The notes: generated by a model from the sequence alone, not told the origin. A DNA stretch of 64,000 nt from Symsagittifera roscoffensis (GCF_963678635.1 NC_087065.1:57128754-57192753); one strand, 5' to 3'; counted from the first letter of the stretch, positions 33,251-44,402 are shown. Translations and numbers: made by a program.

Positions 33251-35252
33251 TATAACCTTCTGTATCTTTGGTGCTAATCAAAATCTTCTGTGACTCCATC
33301 GCAAAAATATTAAATAGTCAATTCAAGTCGAATTCTTATTAACTCGAGTGGTTGGCTCAATTCCAGACGAGTAAAACAAATAGCAGTTGAGCCCCCAGTC
33401 AAGCTATGCTGATCTATACACTATTTCGGTCAATTGCGTATCCAATTGTTGGGGACTGATCGATGGATCTGGGATTAACTGGATTAAGTAAGTAAGTTGA
33501 AAAGGTTGAAGAAAAACGCATACAGCAGTATTCACTGGGCTTACTAAGTTATCAGCGTGCAAAAAATATGCTTGAGATGATTAATTAGGAGCCAGCGATA
33601 AGTTACAAACTGTAAGTTACACACAAGCCTCCGAAGGCTCATGAAAAAATTATCGGGTCAAAGATTTACAATTGCGGACTTCGATATGTATTTATATATG
33701 CACACAACATTAGAGGCTTTAACGATGTTTTTGATTTTTTCTGTCCAATTATTCATACAAAAAATTTGATAATTATGTTACTCTGCCCTAAGTCTCCGCG
33801 CCCTTTTGCTTCACTGTGTGGCCTCATTTGCGTGCATGGAAAAAAATAAACAGGGTATCCAGCATTAAGATCGCCTTGCTCACTTCGATCCACAATTTGG
33901 TGAACTTCAGTCCCATCTCGTATAGTCACTGCTCCTGAAGTGAAGGAAGGGCCTGTGGAGACGTTGGGTGAATCGCCCTCACACTACAGCTTACCGACAT
34001 GACGTTGAACTCATGGAGTTCGCAAAAATACATATGCTCCATGACAGATGCCCGAAGGTGTAATTTTGTCACGGATTTAACAAAACACGGCAATTGGGCG
34101 CAGGAAGGAAAGCTGATTAGACGAATAAATGTTTTGGGCTAACAGAAAAGAGTTTTTGTCCTTTTGCGAAAACAAAAAGCGTGTTGCCTGCTGAAAAAAA
34201 AATAAATCAAAAGTTGTTGATTCGACGCCGTATAGATACATTTCAATTATTTTTCTACCAAAAAGGATAAAGTGTGCAGAAAACGCGAAACATAAACAAA
34301 CAAAACTATATCGTTAAGAAATTTGGATTGACAAACTGGCTCAGTTTGAGATTATTGAGTAAAAAAAAAGAAAAATCCTGGGATTTTGCTACCGCAGTTT
34401 GACTATCTAGTTGTAGCTATCTTGTAACTTGATCGAGATTTGGTCAAAGTTTTTGAAAGGGTTCCGAGATTGAAAAATATTTCATTCGCGAATAAAATCA
34501 GGTTGTCAAAACTCTTCGTTGTAGAGAGAAGCGACAGCTGGGTGTAGACAGAGCGCATTCCGAATGACAGAGCGCATACCGCAGCAAAACTGACAATATG
34601 AACCGAACTTGGCACTTCTCAGTGTTGATCGATATTCGAATGAATTTATAGAAAATGTGCTGAAGAGTGAACTAAGCGGATGTCAGGACTGATGCCGTGA
34701 CCCAACTGAAACTGAATGCAACTAAATTAAAAGAAGTGGACTGTACTGAGGAGCTTCCAAGAGCCAGAAGAATTTTCGCTTCTGGGTCGAGTAGCTGGTT
34801 GTCAGAGTATGATATTGATTTTTAGCGAGTGGCTAGTTGATTACCAGTTAGTTTTATAAACCGAGTTGTATTCAGTGTTAAACTACCGAGGACTGCGTCT
34901 TAGAAAAAAAATAAAATGAGAAACGATTGAGTATTGAATTGTAAGAGGCGATTGTCAAAAGCTATTGCGGAACTTTTTTTTCAAGTAAATTGATGACTTA
35001 CACTCCCAGCCAAATTAAAGGCTCTATTTTTTGGATATTTAATTGATTTATTTTACCTTCAACTACATTGTTGCGACTCAGTGAAAAAAATTTAGTCGAA
35101 AGGGAATCATGAAAAAGGGCAATCAACATAATATAATAAAGATTATTAGCCATCAATTTAACTTTCGCGATTGTGAGTAGTTTTGAGCATTGAACGCCTC
35201 GCCGAACTCAGTATCAAAGGCATATTATCTGCGGCATAGTGAAACAAAATAG
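33251..35252. other. No gene recognised
   Basis: AT-rich sequence with only short open frames. I found no transposon ends or RNA genes. Confidence 0.5.
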
Positions 35253-35440
35253 ACACCGCCCAAGGGTGTCACATATATGCGGCGCATATTTCCGCATATA
35301 TCCGCATATTTAGGGTGACGTCAGAACCCGCATATAACCAGCGCATATGACGCAATGATCCCGCATATCGGTTTGTTTACTCACTATTACAAGTAATTAA
35401 CCTTTCAGATGTTGTTTGCTTGCCGCACTTGACAACTGCT

Positions 35441-35636
35441 GGAACCGTCTACCGCCATTTGCAGCTCAAAGACGTTACTGTACTTTGTTGAAATGTCGGC
35501 TTCTGACAGTGAACAAAGCTCAGTACCCCAAGAATATACGAACCGTCTACCGCCATTTGCAGCTCAAAGACGTTACTGTACTTTGTTGAAATGTCGGCTT
35601 CTGACAGTGAACAAAGCTCAGTACCCCAAGAATATA
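35441..35636 (+). repeat. 98-bp tandem duplication inside the hAT element
   Basis: The segment starting gaaccgtctaccgccatttg and containing the start codon region is present twice in a row with an offset of 98 bp. It gives two candidate starts, 35,493 and 35,591. Only the second leads into the long frame. Confidence 0.9.
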
Positions 35637-36124
35637 CGAAAACTCGGGTTGAAAAAGCGCAAAAAGCAAAATCGAAAGCTGTTCACTCTTCGAAACTGTC
35701 GGCAAAGCAACGATTACGACAAGGCAACAATTCCGAGCACTTTTATGTGGATGGTGACACTTTATTTTGCAAAACCTGTGCCGTGTCTATTGATTATAGC
35801 CGACAGTCATGCCTGGAACAGCATCTAAAGACACAATTACACGAGAAAAATGCCAAGTCAGAAGTTCCAGCCAAGAAACAGAAAACGCTTACGACAACTC
35901 TTCCAGTTGAGAATACCGCAAAACTTGCAAAACTTAAGGTTGTTACCGATTACGTCCGGGTTTTAGTGAGTACCAATACCCCATTCAATACTGTTGATAA
36001 CGAAGTTTTTCGAGAATTCTGCAAGAAGCATATTGTTGGAGGGGGTTCAATTCCCAAAAGAACAGGACTTGCTCGGTACTTGGACGATTTGTATGCCGTA
36101 GAAGTTTACAAACTCAAAGAATAA
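35591..36124 (+). pseudogene. hAT transposase N-terminal part (BED/CGGBP1-like zinc finger)
   Basis: A 177-codon frame from ATG. Around residues 50-85 it has a zinc-finger-like segment (FYVDGDTLFCKTCAV, SRQSCLEQHLKTQLH) with the C-x2-C and H-x4/5-H spacing of the BED-type fingers found in hAT transposases and CGGBP1-like proteins. The Lys-rich stretch before it suits DNA binding. After about residue 165 the frame meets sequence near the internal deletion point and ends at a stop. It could still encode a DNA-binding fragment. Confidence 0.8.
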
Positions 36125-36154
36125 ACTAAAGTTAAACAACTTGAAGAGAAGATT

Positions 36155-36361
36155 ATGTGTCTGCGTGATTTTTGGTTGGCGAATGAGGAGGTGCTTCCCA
36201 CTCTTTCAGCCCTAGTACTTTGCTATGGGTTCCTGTTTTCAACATCTGCTGACGTTGAACGTACATTTTCCAAGTACAACAGCTTGCTCGCAGATGACCG
36301 AAAATCACTCTCAGACGAGTCTCTCAAGAAAATTTTGTTCCTGTTTTATAACTTGAACTGA
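36155..36361 (+). pseudogene. hAT transposase C-terminal dimerisation fragment
   Basis: Same frame as the N-terminal piece but separated by a stop at 36,122-36,124. It contains LSALVLCYGFLFSTSADVER, the conserved (A/T)..ERxFS-type segment of the hAT C-terminal dimerisation domain, followed by LLADDRKSLSDESL. The central RNase H-like catalytic domain is absent. Confidence 0.85.
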
Positions 36362-36770
36362 ATTGAACTTCTTGGATTACCTTTTTTTTCCGCATATTGT
36401 CGAGATATTGCCGCATATATTGCCGCATATTTGGAAAAAACTGTTTGCATATTTGAGCAAAAAAATCCGCATATATGTGACACCCTTGACACCGCCTAGA
36501 GAGTGATTTCTCGAAACTTACAAATAATAAAACTTTGAATAGTTGCACATGGTGACAAAATCAACTAATTTTAAGGAGAACCAGTGCCAAACATTTGTTT
36601 TTTTTTTTAAAACTATAGCTTTCAAAAAATTGTGCAAAATTTTCTTTTTTGGCACGGTATCTCAAAGTCGCGCCTGTAGTGCATAAATTTTTTTGGCAAA
36701 TGACCTTATGTTTAGTCTTAAGATCAGTTGGGAAAATAAACTTCGTTTACCAAAATTAAATTAAATCCGA

Positions 36771-37796
36771 CTATTCTAAATCCGCCCCTGAGTGATCGTA
36801 ATCATAATCATATTCATAAATATAATCATAATAGGACAGGTATTCGTAATAATCATTGTAATAGTAATCATAATAGTAATCAAAAAAATTGGAATCGAGG
36901 TCATAATTGTAATCGTAATCACCAGAATCGAGGAGAGTGTAATCGTAATCACCAGAACCGAGGTAAATGTATTCGTAATCTCGAGAATCGAGGAAATTGT
37001 GATCGTAATCACCAGAATCGAGGAGAGTGTAATCGTAGTCACCAGAATCGAGAACAGTGTAATCGTAATCACCAGTATCGAGAACAGTGTAATCGTAGTC
37101 ACCAGAATCGAGAACAGTGTAATCGTAATCACCAGTATCGAGAACAGTGTAATCGTAGTCACCAGAATCGAGAAAAGTGTAATCGTAATCACCAGTATCG
37201 AGAACAGTGTAATCGTAGTCACCTGAATTGAGGAGAGTGTTATCGTAGTCTAAAGCATAAAAGTAGATGTCGCTGTAGTCATATTCAGACTCAAATCCTG
37301 AATAGTGTTTTTCATCAGTATCATATTCAGAGTAGTCTTGAGAACTGCGATTGTGTTTGGAACCTGACTGGAAATCATCGTCGAAAATTTTATCGAAATT
37401 GTAAATTGATACGTAATCAAAACTTTTATCAAAATCGATATCAGATCCGTAATCATTAGCTTCATAGTTATCAGACCTGTAATCAGCTTCGGAATTTGAA
37501 ACATTAATAGTATCTTGAGCGTAATCGTCGACATAATCATTATCATATTCATAACTCAAGTGGTAATCATCAGAGAGGTTTCCCTTAGGTGCATGTTCGT
37601 CATCATTCGAAAAATTTGAATAGTTTGTTTCGTTCTGTAGCACTAAATGATCGTATGATTTGGTAATTGTCTGTTCGATCTCTTGGGTATGTCGAGTAGA
37701 GAGCAATCTGATGAATTCAACAAAGAAATTGCCATCATCAGTTGAGAGTTTTGGATCGACGCCACCAGCGTTCCACGCTTTTTTCGATTCTAAAAC
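36771..37796 (-). CDS. Asp/Tyr-rich repeat open frame, probable terminal exon
   Basis: The frame is open for about 340 codons from 37,796 to a TAG at 36,771-36,773 but contains no ATG, so it is more likely an exon than a complete gene. A possible splice acceptor (ttttag) lies at its upstream edge near 37,790. The first part looks like ordinary protein (KKAWNAGGVDPKLSTDDGNF). The middle is rich in Asp, Tyr, Asn and Ser. The last third is a tandem run of DSGDYDYTVL and DTGDYDYTVL decapeptides. The final residues before the stop are encoded by the CAGGGG MITE end. An acidic, Tyr-rich repeat suggests a secreted or structural protein, but no family was recognised. It could also be an expanded minisatellite in a dead gene. 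Confidence 0.45.
   Translation of the reverse strand, partial: VLESKKAWNAGGVDPKLSTDDGNFFVEFIRLLSTRHTQEIEQTITKSYDHLVLQNETNYSNFSNDDEHAPKGNLSDDYHLSYEYDNDYVDDYAQDTINVSNSEADYRSDNYEANDYGSDIDFDKSFDYVSIYNFDKIFDDDFQSGSKHNRSSQDYSEYDTDEKHYSGFESEYDYSDIYFYALDYDNTLLNSGDYDYTVLDTGDYDYTFLDSGDYDYTVLDTGDYDYTVLDSGDYDYTVLDTGDYDYTVLDSGDYDYTLLDSGDYDHNFLDSRDYEYIYLGSGDYDYTLLDSGDYDYNYDLDSNFFDYYYDYYYNDYYEYLSYYDYIYEYDYDYDHSGADLE
36776..36790. mobile_element. Solo end of a CAGGGG-type hAT MITE
   Basis: ctaaatccgcccctg is identical to the final 15 bases of the MITE at 10,591-10,971. No partner end or target duplication was found nearby, so the rest is lost or very diverged. On the minus strand it supplies the last codons of the Asp/Tyr repeat frame. 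Confidence 0.6.
36900..37235 (-). repeat. 30-bp minisatellite in higher-order 60-bp units
   Basis: The unit gtaatcgtaatcaccagaatcgagaacagt (shown here as 20+10 by words: gtaatcgtaatcaccagaat, cgagaacagt) recurs about eleven times. Alternate copies carry gtagtc/gaatcg versus gtaatc/gtatcg. The period is a multiple of three and stays open on the minus strand. Confidence 0.9.
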
Positions 37797-37982
37797 TCAC
37801 GTTGCGAGAGCAATACTATTCATTTAAGAGATTGATGGTTTATGCCGATAGCTAATTTCATGAGTTTCTTTCCATCAATATTACCCCCCCTATCTGTCAA
37901 AGTTTGACCACCGCCATAAATACTTAATAGCAAACACTTTTAGGGTCATTGTTTTATTAATTTTGGAAGTTAGTTAACATAC

Positions 37983-38030
37983 CAGAAAAAAGTGCGCAAG
38001 TCAAAACTGCAGCTGCAAAGACAAACTCTG
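37983..38030 (-). CDS. Candidate 48-base mini-exon
   Basis: On the minus strand a good acceptor (tttttgtttcag) precedes and a good donor (gtatgt) follows exactly 48 bases. One frame reads like a signal-peptide core (EFVFAAAVLTCALFS) and another is Cys-rich. Which frame is used, and whether it joins the exon at 37,796, is not settled: simple joining gives a stop. Confidence 0.3.
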
Positions 38031-38099
38031 CTGAAACAAAAAGCGATGTGAATGTTTTTAACGGAAAATATTCACTTCAAAATACTTCAAATTACATAC

Positions 38100-38269
38100 C
38101 AAAACGCATCTGCATAATAACCAGGAGAACAATTTGAATCAAAATTGGATCTTGAAATTAGGTTGTTGAATGGCAAATGTAGTCTGAGTCGGAAAGTCTG
38201 TTGGTTCTCGAGCGGATAAGATAAGATTTTGAATCGTTTCAATGCTTTGGGGTTTCGTACAGTTTGCAA
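38100..38269 (-). CDS. Candidate exon ending in a GTATGT donor
   Basis: About 56 open codons including LKRFKILSYPLENQQTFRL and SNCSPGYYADAF, followed at 38,099 by gtatgt. The composition looks like real protein. Together with the mini-exon and the Asp/Tyr exon it may form one minus-strand gene. The family is unknown. Confidence 0.35.
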
Positions 38270-38365
38270 GTTAATTTAAACTTAGCTTGATCTTTGTTTG
38301 ACGTTTTGATAACAATCATAATCTTCAGTTGCTCAAGTACCTATCACACCAGAAACATGGTTAGT

Positions 38366-38610
38366 TTAAAAATATTCTGAGTTTTGCCTTGTCCATTTAA
38401 ATGTATAGCTTTTAACAAATTTATCGGACAACGTATTAAATTTCTGAAATAATTCTGCCTTCATATTTAAATTAAATCGAAATACTGAAGTTTTGCTTTT
38501 GCCTTTTTGTCGACATTTTATGTGTTTTTTTGCTCTCAAAAGTTTCCTGGTAACTATTGTACTATTGAAATGAGGAAAAAATGAAAACTCTGTAGCCAAA
38601 GTGCCACTAG
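38366..38610 (-). CDS. Open frame upstream of the candidate exons, unknown
   Basis: About 80 codons (FSFFPHFNSTIVTRKLL, KSKTSVFRFNLNMKAEL) without an ATG at its start. It could be another exon of the minus-strand gene or a chance frame. No domain was recognised. Confidence 0.25.
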
Positions 38611-38619
38611 TGCTTTATA

Positions 38620-39760
38620 AGTAGTCAATGCAAGACCTTCTGCGGAAACTAAACCGACAGAGTTAAAGTCGACAACCAACCTTCAAGCACAAATTGTTAA
38701 ATACAACAAATATAGCACAACAAACTGGTAGACAGAAAATGAAAAGAGAGCCGCTAAGTTGGAAAAAATTGTTGTGCTAAAATATGATAATTGCTAGAAT
38801 AAGATAAATTGCTAAATGCTAGAATACTAATCGCACATGCGTAATAATTCCGTGCTCATTACCCGACAAAGCAACAGTGCTTTAAAATTATTTTGTAAAT
38901 TTATATTTACAATCTTTCAAAAAAAAACGCAGCAAAAAAATAGCTCAAGTACTTCCACGTGGCCGTCAAAAAATTCGAAGTAGGTTGAATTTTTAAAAAG
39001 GTGGCCGTGCAATGGGAATAATGACAAAAAAAAACAAAGACGAAGAACCGCATAAAAATATCAGAAAACTTCTAGTTTTTAAAAGGTTCGAACCACAAGC
39101 ATTTGTCGTCTCAAGAATATGTGTTACCTTTAATTCATTGAATTTGAATTTTTTTTTTTCAATAAAGAACGAACTAAAAAGACAAAAACTGATTATCAAA
39201 AGGCTGTAGATAGTAATTGAGATTTTCAAAAATTTCCTCCTATATATCAATTGTAATTAAACTAGTATAATTAAAAGGAATAACTGATAAAACATTAGGA
39301 AAATAATCCGACTGAATTAAAGCCAAACGACCTCAGTTCCGTCAATCTACTAAAACATAATAAAGCAACTCTGAATTTATACAGAAAGCCTATACGTTAA
39401 CCATGATTTTAATGAACCATGCGTATAACTAACCATGCTGATTAATTAACCATGCTGATTACCATTTGACCATTTGGTGACCAAAGTAATTTACGGGCAA
39501 AAAAGTCAAGTACCCGATTGCACTACCCCTTGCTTATCGCAAGGGTAATAAAGTGTGGAAATGAATCTCCAAGTAAGTAGACAAAAAAATCAAAATAGAA
39601 AAAACAGGAGACAAATTAAAAAGGTAAAACCTGATAAATCTTCTGATATATTGACCAAAAAGAAGAAACACGAGTTCAACAAAATACCAGAGTACTGAAC
39701 CTATTGCAGAACGTGTACGCCATTTGAACAACCCCCACTGGAGTTTCTTGGATAATAATC
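38620..39760. other. No gene recognised
   Basis: AT-rich sequence with short open frames on both strands that lack domains. I see no repeats of note apart from a short aaccatgctgattaa duplication near 39,430-39,460. Confidence 0.5.
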
Positions 39761-39889
39761 GGTTATACTGTCATTTTATAGTCAGTATCCATAAAATTAC
39801 AAAAGCATTCGATTAGAATCCATCGAAAATGTTTTACAATCTAAATATGTTTAGGCCACTAAAATCCATTATAACACGTTATACGCCCC

Positions 39890-40110
39890 GGGGTTTTTGC
39901 GAAAGGCGGGGGGTTGGGAGTGGCTGGGGGGGGGGGGTCGAAACCTGGGGGTGTGAGGGGGGTGTAGATGAGGTGGTGGTGGTAGGTGGTAGGGTAGGTT
40001 GTGGGGGTAGGGGAGGTGGTGGGGGTAAATTGTGGTGTGATAAAGTAGGGGGGGGGGGGGGGGGGGTTGGTAAACATGAAGTGGGGGGAGGGGGCTGGGT
40101 AGGAGGGAGT
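39890..40110 (+). repeat. G-rich block (ggtgggggtaggggagg type)
   Basis: About 220 bp of irregular G-rich sequence with one run of about 18 G. As at 15,760-16,175, it is flanked on both sides by aatcgattataatcg-type repeats (39,775-39,870 and 40,215-40,390). Gly-rich and Pro-rich frames on the two strands follow from the base composition. Confidence 0.85.
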
Positions 40111-40589
40111 CAATTTTTTTTGAGTTTTTTAGTGATGAACATGTTTGTTCGGGATCTAAATTTGCATAGTTTTAGCAGTTTTTTCTTAAAAATTGATTTT
40201 CATAGGTTTTTGTTGCCCAGAAAAAATTCGATTATATTGTCAAAATAATCAATTATAATGGGTTTTTACATATTGAAAATAATCGATTCTAATCTCCTAA
40301 AAATCAATTTTCATGTTTGGATGGGCCATGAAAATCGATTATATGGGTGAAATTTTTTGCCGAGTAATCCATTATAATCAATTATTTCCCATGAAACTCC
40401 AGTGCGTTAATTATATACGCCGTTGGATGAAAAAAAAAACTTGAATTAAAATAAAAATAATATTGAGTTGGAATTTTTTTTAAAGCCACGAGAAAACTAA
40501 TCTATGTTTTCTTAGCATCTAAATTGATTATATTTTGAGTCAATCTCAGATTTCATTCTTCATTGCTATATTATTTTAGCTATAGCTTA

Positions 40590-40810
40590 ACTTTCGCGAC
40601 CCAACAAAAAAGTGATTGACTTTGTTCGACCCACTTCAGATATTTTTCGACTTTCTCGACCAAAGTTCGATGTGTTTCGACTTTCTCGACTTTCTCGACC
40701 GACATTTTTCAAATATTTTTTTGTTCAACCTTGCATAGATAAACTTTGACTTTCTTGACAGAAAATGGATGTTTAGACTGTCTCGACTTTCTCGACGAAC
40801 AAAAATATGT
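40590..40810. repeat. Cluster of ttcgactttctcgacc repeats
   Basis: Irregular copies of ttcgactttctcgac, the reverse complement of the gtcgagaaagtcgaa repeats at 5,085-5,880 and related to those at 47,520-47,720. Confidence 0.8.
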
Positions 40811-41254
40811 ATTAGCAAATTTTATTTGATCCATATCACAATCGTTCCAAGCAGCGTGACTAACTATGTGATGCAAGCAAAAAACGCAAAGTTTAAATTA
40901 AAACAAAAATTTAGCTTCAAGTTAAGTGGTAGCTGTTTATCATTGAATGTTTGATCATTCTTGGTTAAATTGAATTGTTCGGTTTAATTTTCTCTCAGCG
41001 TATTTTTCGGTTGCAATTTTTCGTAGCCCCAATTTTTTTTTCAAATCTGATATTGGGACCATGTGTAGGCCTTCCCGTGGCGGTCTTATATATGACCAGC
41101 AATTGTACTGGTCTAACTAACTGCACATTAAAATTGCATATATACTTGATTAGTTTGCGGTTTGCATCTGTTTACATTCGTACAAGCAAAACAAATTCGA
41201 CAAAAATTCAATTTTTCTCTAATTCTGCTCATCATTCGACGCTATGCGATTCAT

Positions 41255-41640
41255 GATTGTATCCATTTGACTAATGATTTGACCCTACTGCACCCATGAT
41301 TTGACCCCGTTCGACCCATGATTCGATCCTGTTCGACTTATGATTTGACCCTGTTCGACCTATGACTCGACCTTGTTAGACTCATGATTCGACCCTGTTC
41401 GACTCATGATTCGACCCTGTTCGACTTATGATTTGACCCTGTTTGACCTATGATTCGACCTTGTTCGACTCATGGTTCGACCCTATTGGAGCCATGATTC
41501 GACCCTGTTTGACTCATGATTCGACCCTGTTCGACTCAAGATATGACCCTGTTTGACTCATGATTCGACTCATGATTTGACCCTGTTTGACTCATGATTC
41601 GAGTTTGTTTGACTATAACCCTCGTTCGACCGTCTTAATT
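41255..41640 (+). repeat. 22-bp minisatellite (gactcatgattcgaccctgt)
   Basis: Roughly sixteen units alternate gaccctgttcgac and (ct)catgattc with a period near 22 bp, degenerating at both ends. No frame stays open through it. Confidence 0.9.
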
Positions 41641-41684
41641 TGCGATGAAAATTGGACATCATTCGACCGTAACGGTCGAATCAT

Positions 41685-42023
41685 GTGTCGAACACCTCAG
41701 CCCGGGCAGTTTTTAAAATTGAACATTTAGTAATTCTATTCATTTCAATAATCTTGACCATATTTGTTATTCCCCGAAGAAACATCCTTTTACATAAAAC
41801 AACAGATCAAAGCGGCCAATCTAAGCCGATTCTTACGTTATCTTTGCTATTTTTTGTCATGATCACTTTGGCCTCAGTTTCTGAATGGTCCAATTTAGAG
41901 GAAAAAGGTATCCCGAAGCAGCCTTCAGTAGCGCTGCCCGCAAATTCCAATTCCTCCTTAAATGCTTCCGATAAAGAAACTGCCCGCTCTGACAAAAATG
42001 GATTAGGATCGATTTTAGTATGA
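41685..42023 (+). CDS. Hypothetical membrane-protein fragment, possible exon
   Basis: A frame of about 110 codons without an ATG near its start. A possible acceptor (cccgggcag) lies at about 41,709. It would encode two hydrophobic segments (HLVILFISIILTIFVI and ILTLSLLFFVMITLA) followed by a Ser/Asn-rich polar tail. It stops where the tandem duplication begins. The family is unrecognised, and it may be a remnant cut by the duplication. Confidence 0.3.
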   Translation: MSNTSARAVFKIEHLVILFISIILTIFVIPRRNILLHKTTDQSGQSKPILTLSLLFFVMITLASVSEWSNLEEKGIPKQPSVALPANSNSSLNASDKETARSDKNGLGSILV

Positions 42024-43796
42024 AAAAAGTACGTTGATTAAAATTAGATCGATTTTAGTATGAAAAAAGTACGAAGGTTAGATAAAAAAAGATGAGGGTT
42101 GATTTGGATCGATTCAAAATCGATTTAAATTGATCTTAAATCCGAGCTGAACAAATTGATCCAAATCGATTTTAAATCTTTTTAAATGCATTTTTTCCAG
42201 TCTGAGTTTGTTTATATTTTTAGGTGGATTAAAACGGATTTAAATTGATTTAAATCAAATTTTTTCATTCGAGAGTTATCAGTTTTGAATTTTTATTGCA
42301 TTTATTCATTGCCTATCACTTTTCATTTCACAACCATATCGTATTGTAGCATAAAAAAGACCAAATAAAAATACCAAAATATCGATAAATTTCTATGATT
42401 TTCTTGCATATTTTGTGTTCAAAAACTGATCTGTTTTGAAACTTTTCTTGATTCGTTTTATATGTTTTGCCCAAAATCTGATTTATCTTCATAATATTCT
42501 ATGATTTAATTACATATTAGTTAAATCAAATTTCAATTCATTCTGACCCTTTTCTTGTTTGTTACATAGGATTTTGCAAAATCTGATTTAAAATAGTTTT
42601 CTATAATTTCATTGCCTATTTTCGAGCTTAAAATCTGATTTTTGTGGATCATTTTGTTGAATTCTATAACATCTGGCACGAGTGTTTGTTTTTAAAAGCT
42701 CCAGAATAAAAACTTTCAACTATTTTGTTAAAGGGTATGTTTTTTTCGCCGTGTTAGCAAAAAAAAATTGATTTTTATGAGTCTGAAAATCCATCGAAAT
42801 CGATTTAAATGGATTTTTTAGACACTCAAATTGATCCAAAGTTTTGAAGAAAGATCGATTTAAATCAATTTAAAATGGATTTAACTTAGATTTGGATGGA
42901 TTTTAGTATGAAAAAAGTACGTTGATTAAAATTAGATCGATTTTAGTATGAAAAAAGTACGAAGGTTAGATTAAAAAAGATGAGGGTTGATTTGGATCGA
43001 TTCAAAATCGATTTAAATTGATCTTAAATCCGAGCTGAACAAATTGATCCAAATCGATTTTAAATCTTTTTAAATGCATTTTTTCCAGTCTGAGTTTGTT
43101 TATATTTTTAGGTGGATTAAAACGGATTTAAATTGATTTAAATCAAATTTTTTCATTCGAGAGTTATCAGTTTTGAATTTTTATTGCATTTATTCATTGC
43201 CTATCACTTTTCATTTCACAACCATATCGTATTGTAGCATAAAAAAGACCAAATAAAAATACCAAAATATCGATAAATTTCTATGATTTTCTTGCATATT
43301 TTGTGTTCAAAAACTGATCTGTTTTGAAACTTTTCTTGATTCGTTTTATATGTTTTGCCCAAAATCTGATTTATCTTCATAATATTCTATGATTTAATTA
43401 CATATTAGTTAAATCAAATTTCAATTCATTCTGACCCTTTTCTTGTTTGTTACATAGGATTTTGCAAAATCTGATTTAAAATAGTTTTCTATAATTTCAT
43501 TGCCTATTTTCGAGCTTAAAATCTGATTTTTGTGGATCATTTTGTTGAATTCTATAACATCTGGCACGAGTGTTTGTTTTTAAAAGCTCCAGAATAAAAA
43601 CTTTCAACTATTTTGTTAAAGGGTATGTTTTTTTTCGCCGTGTTAGCAAAAAAAAATTGATTTTTATGAGTCTGAAAATCCATCGAAATCGATTTAAATG
43701 GATTTTTTAGACACTCAAATTGATCCAAAGTTTTGAAGAAAGATCGATTTAAATCAATTTAAAATGGATTTAACTTAGATTTGGATGGATTTTAGT
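42013..43796 (+). repeat. 888-bp tandem duplication
   Basis: Two almost identical copies, 42,013-42,900 and 42,901-43,796, with an offset of 888 bp. Each starts with gattttagtatgaaaaaagt, and that short motif is itself doubled at the start of each copy. The few differences I noticed are single-base or in homopolymers, so the event is recent. The edges are rich in aaatcgatttaaatcgattt-type repeats that continue to 43,985. Confidence 0.95.
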
Positions 43797-44179
43797 GAGT
43801 AGGAAAATCCATCGAAATTGATTTAAATCGATTTTTTACACACTTAAATCGATTTAAAATTTGCAAAAAGATCGATTTAAATCGATTTAAAATCCATTTA
43901 AGTTCGTAAAATGTACATTGTTAATCAATTTGGATCGACTTAAAATCGATTTAAAATCAATTTAAACCGATCTGAAACCATTTTTGTCAGTCCGGGTGAT
44001 CTAGGGTAAGCTTCAGTCACTTCATTATCCTCTGGCTCACGTGACCGACTTCTAATATCACGTGTGGTGAAAATGATCAACTGAGCACTTTTGGCACACA
44101 TTTCTCGCCAATTTCGAAATTGCGTTTTGGAACAGGGAAAGAAAATTCTTAAGTCGAACCACAGGGAATAGCTGTCAAA

Positions 44180-44283
44180 AGTTATGCAACAAGTTTATAT
44201 TGCATTTTCTTCTGGCTAACTTGACAAGGGTTACGCAACAAGTTTATATTGCATTTTCTTCTGGCTAACTTGACAAGGGGCTA
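44180..44283 (+). repeat. ~50-bp tandem duplication
   Basis: A unit containing caagtttatattgcattttc and ttctggctaacttgacaagg occurs twice in succession upstream of the methyltransferase-like gene. Confidence 0.9.
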
Positions 44284-44402
44284 ATTTCAGTGCAATTTTG
44301 TTCATTTTGAAGATTGTTTCAAATTCTATAACACAAACAACCTGAAACGTTCAAATTCAATTAAATCGCTTTAGAAAAAAAACTCTTCCATTGAACAGAA
44401 AT

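Larger units (their letters stand above)
35261..36488 (+). mobile_element. Internally deleted hAT transposon with perfect 8-bp target duplication
   Basis: Ends are CAAGGGTGTCACATATATGC and the reverse complement (gcatatatgtgacacccttg). Both sides carry acaccgcc (35,253-35,260 and 36,489-36,496). Near-terminal cgcatat repeats at both ends are likely transposase binding sites. The interior encodes the N- and C-terminal parts of a transposase with the catalytic middle missing, so the element is non-autonomous. Confidence 0.97.

Noticed and set aside
36792-37552. Ile/Val/Thr-rich frames on both strands over the Asp/Tyr repeat
   Set aside because: A 30-bp repeat keeps several frames open at once. 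Only the Asp/Tyr frame extends beyond the repeat with normal protein-like sequence.
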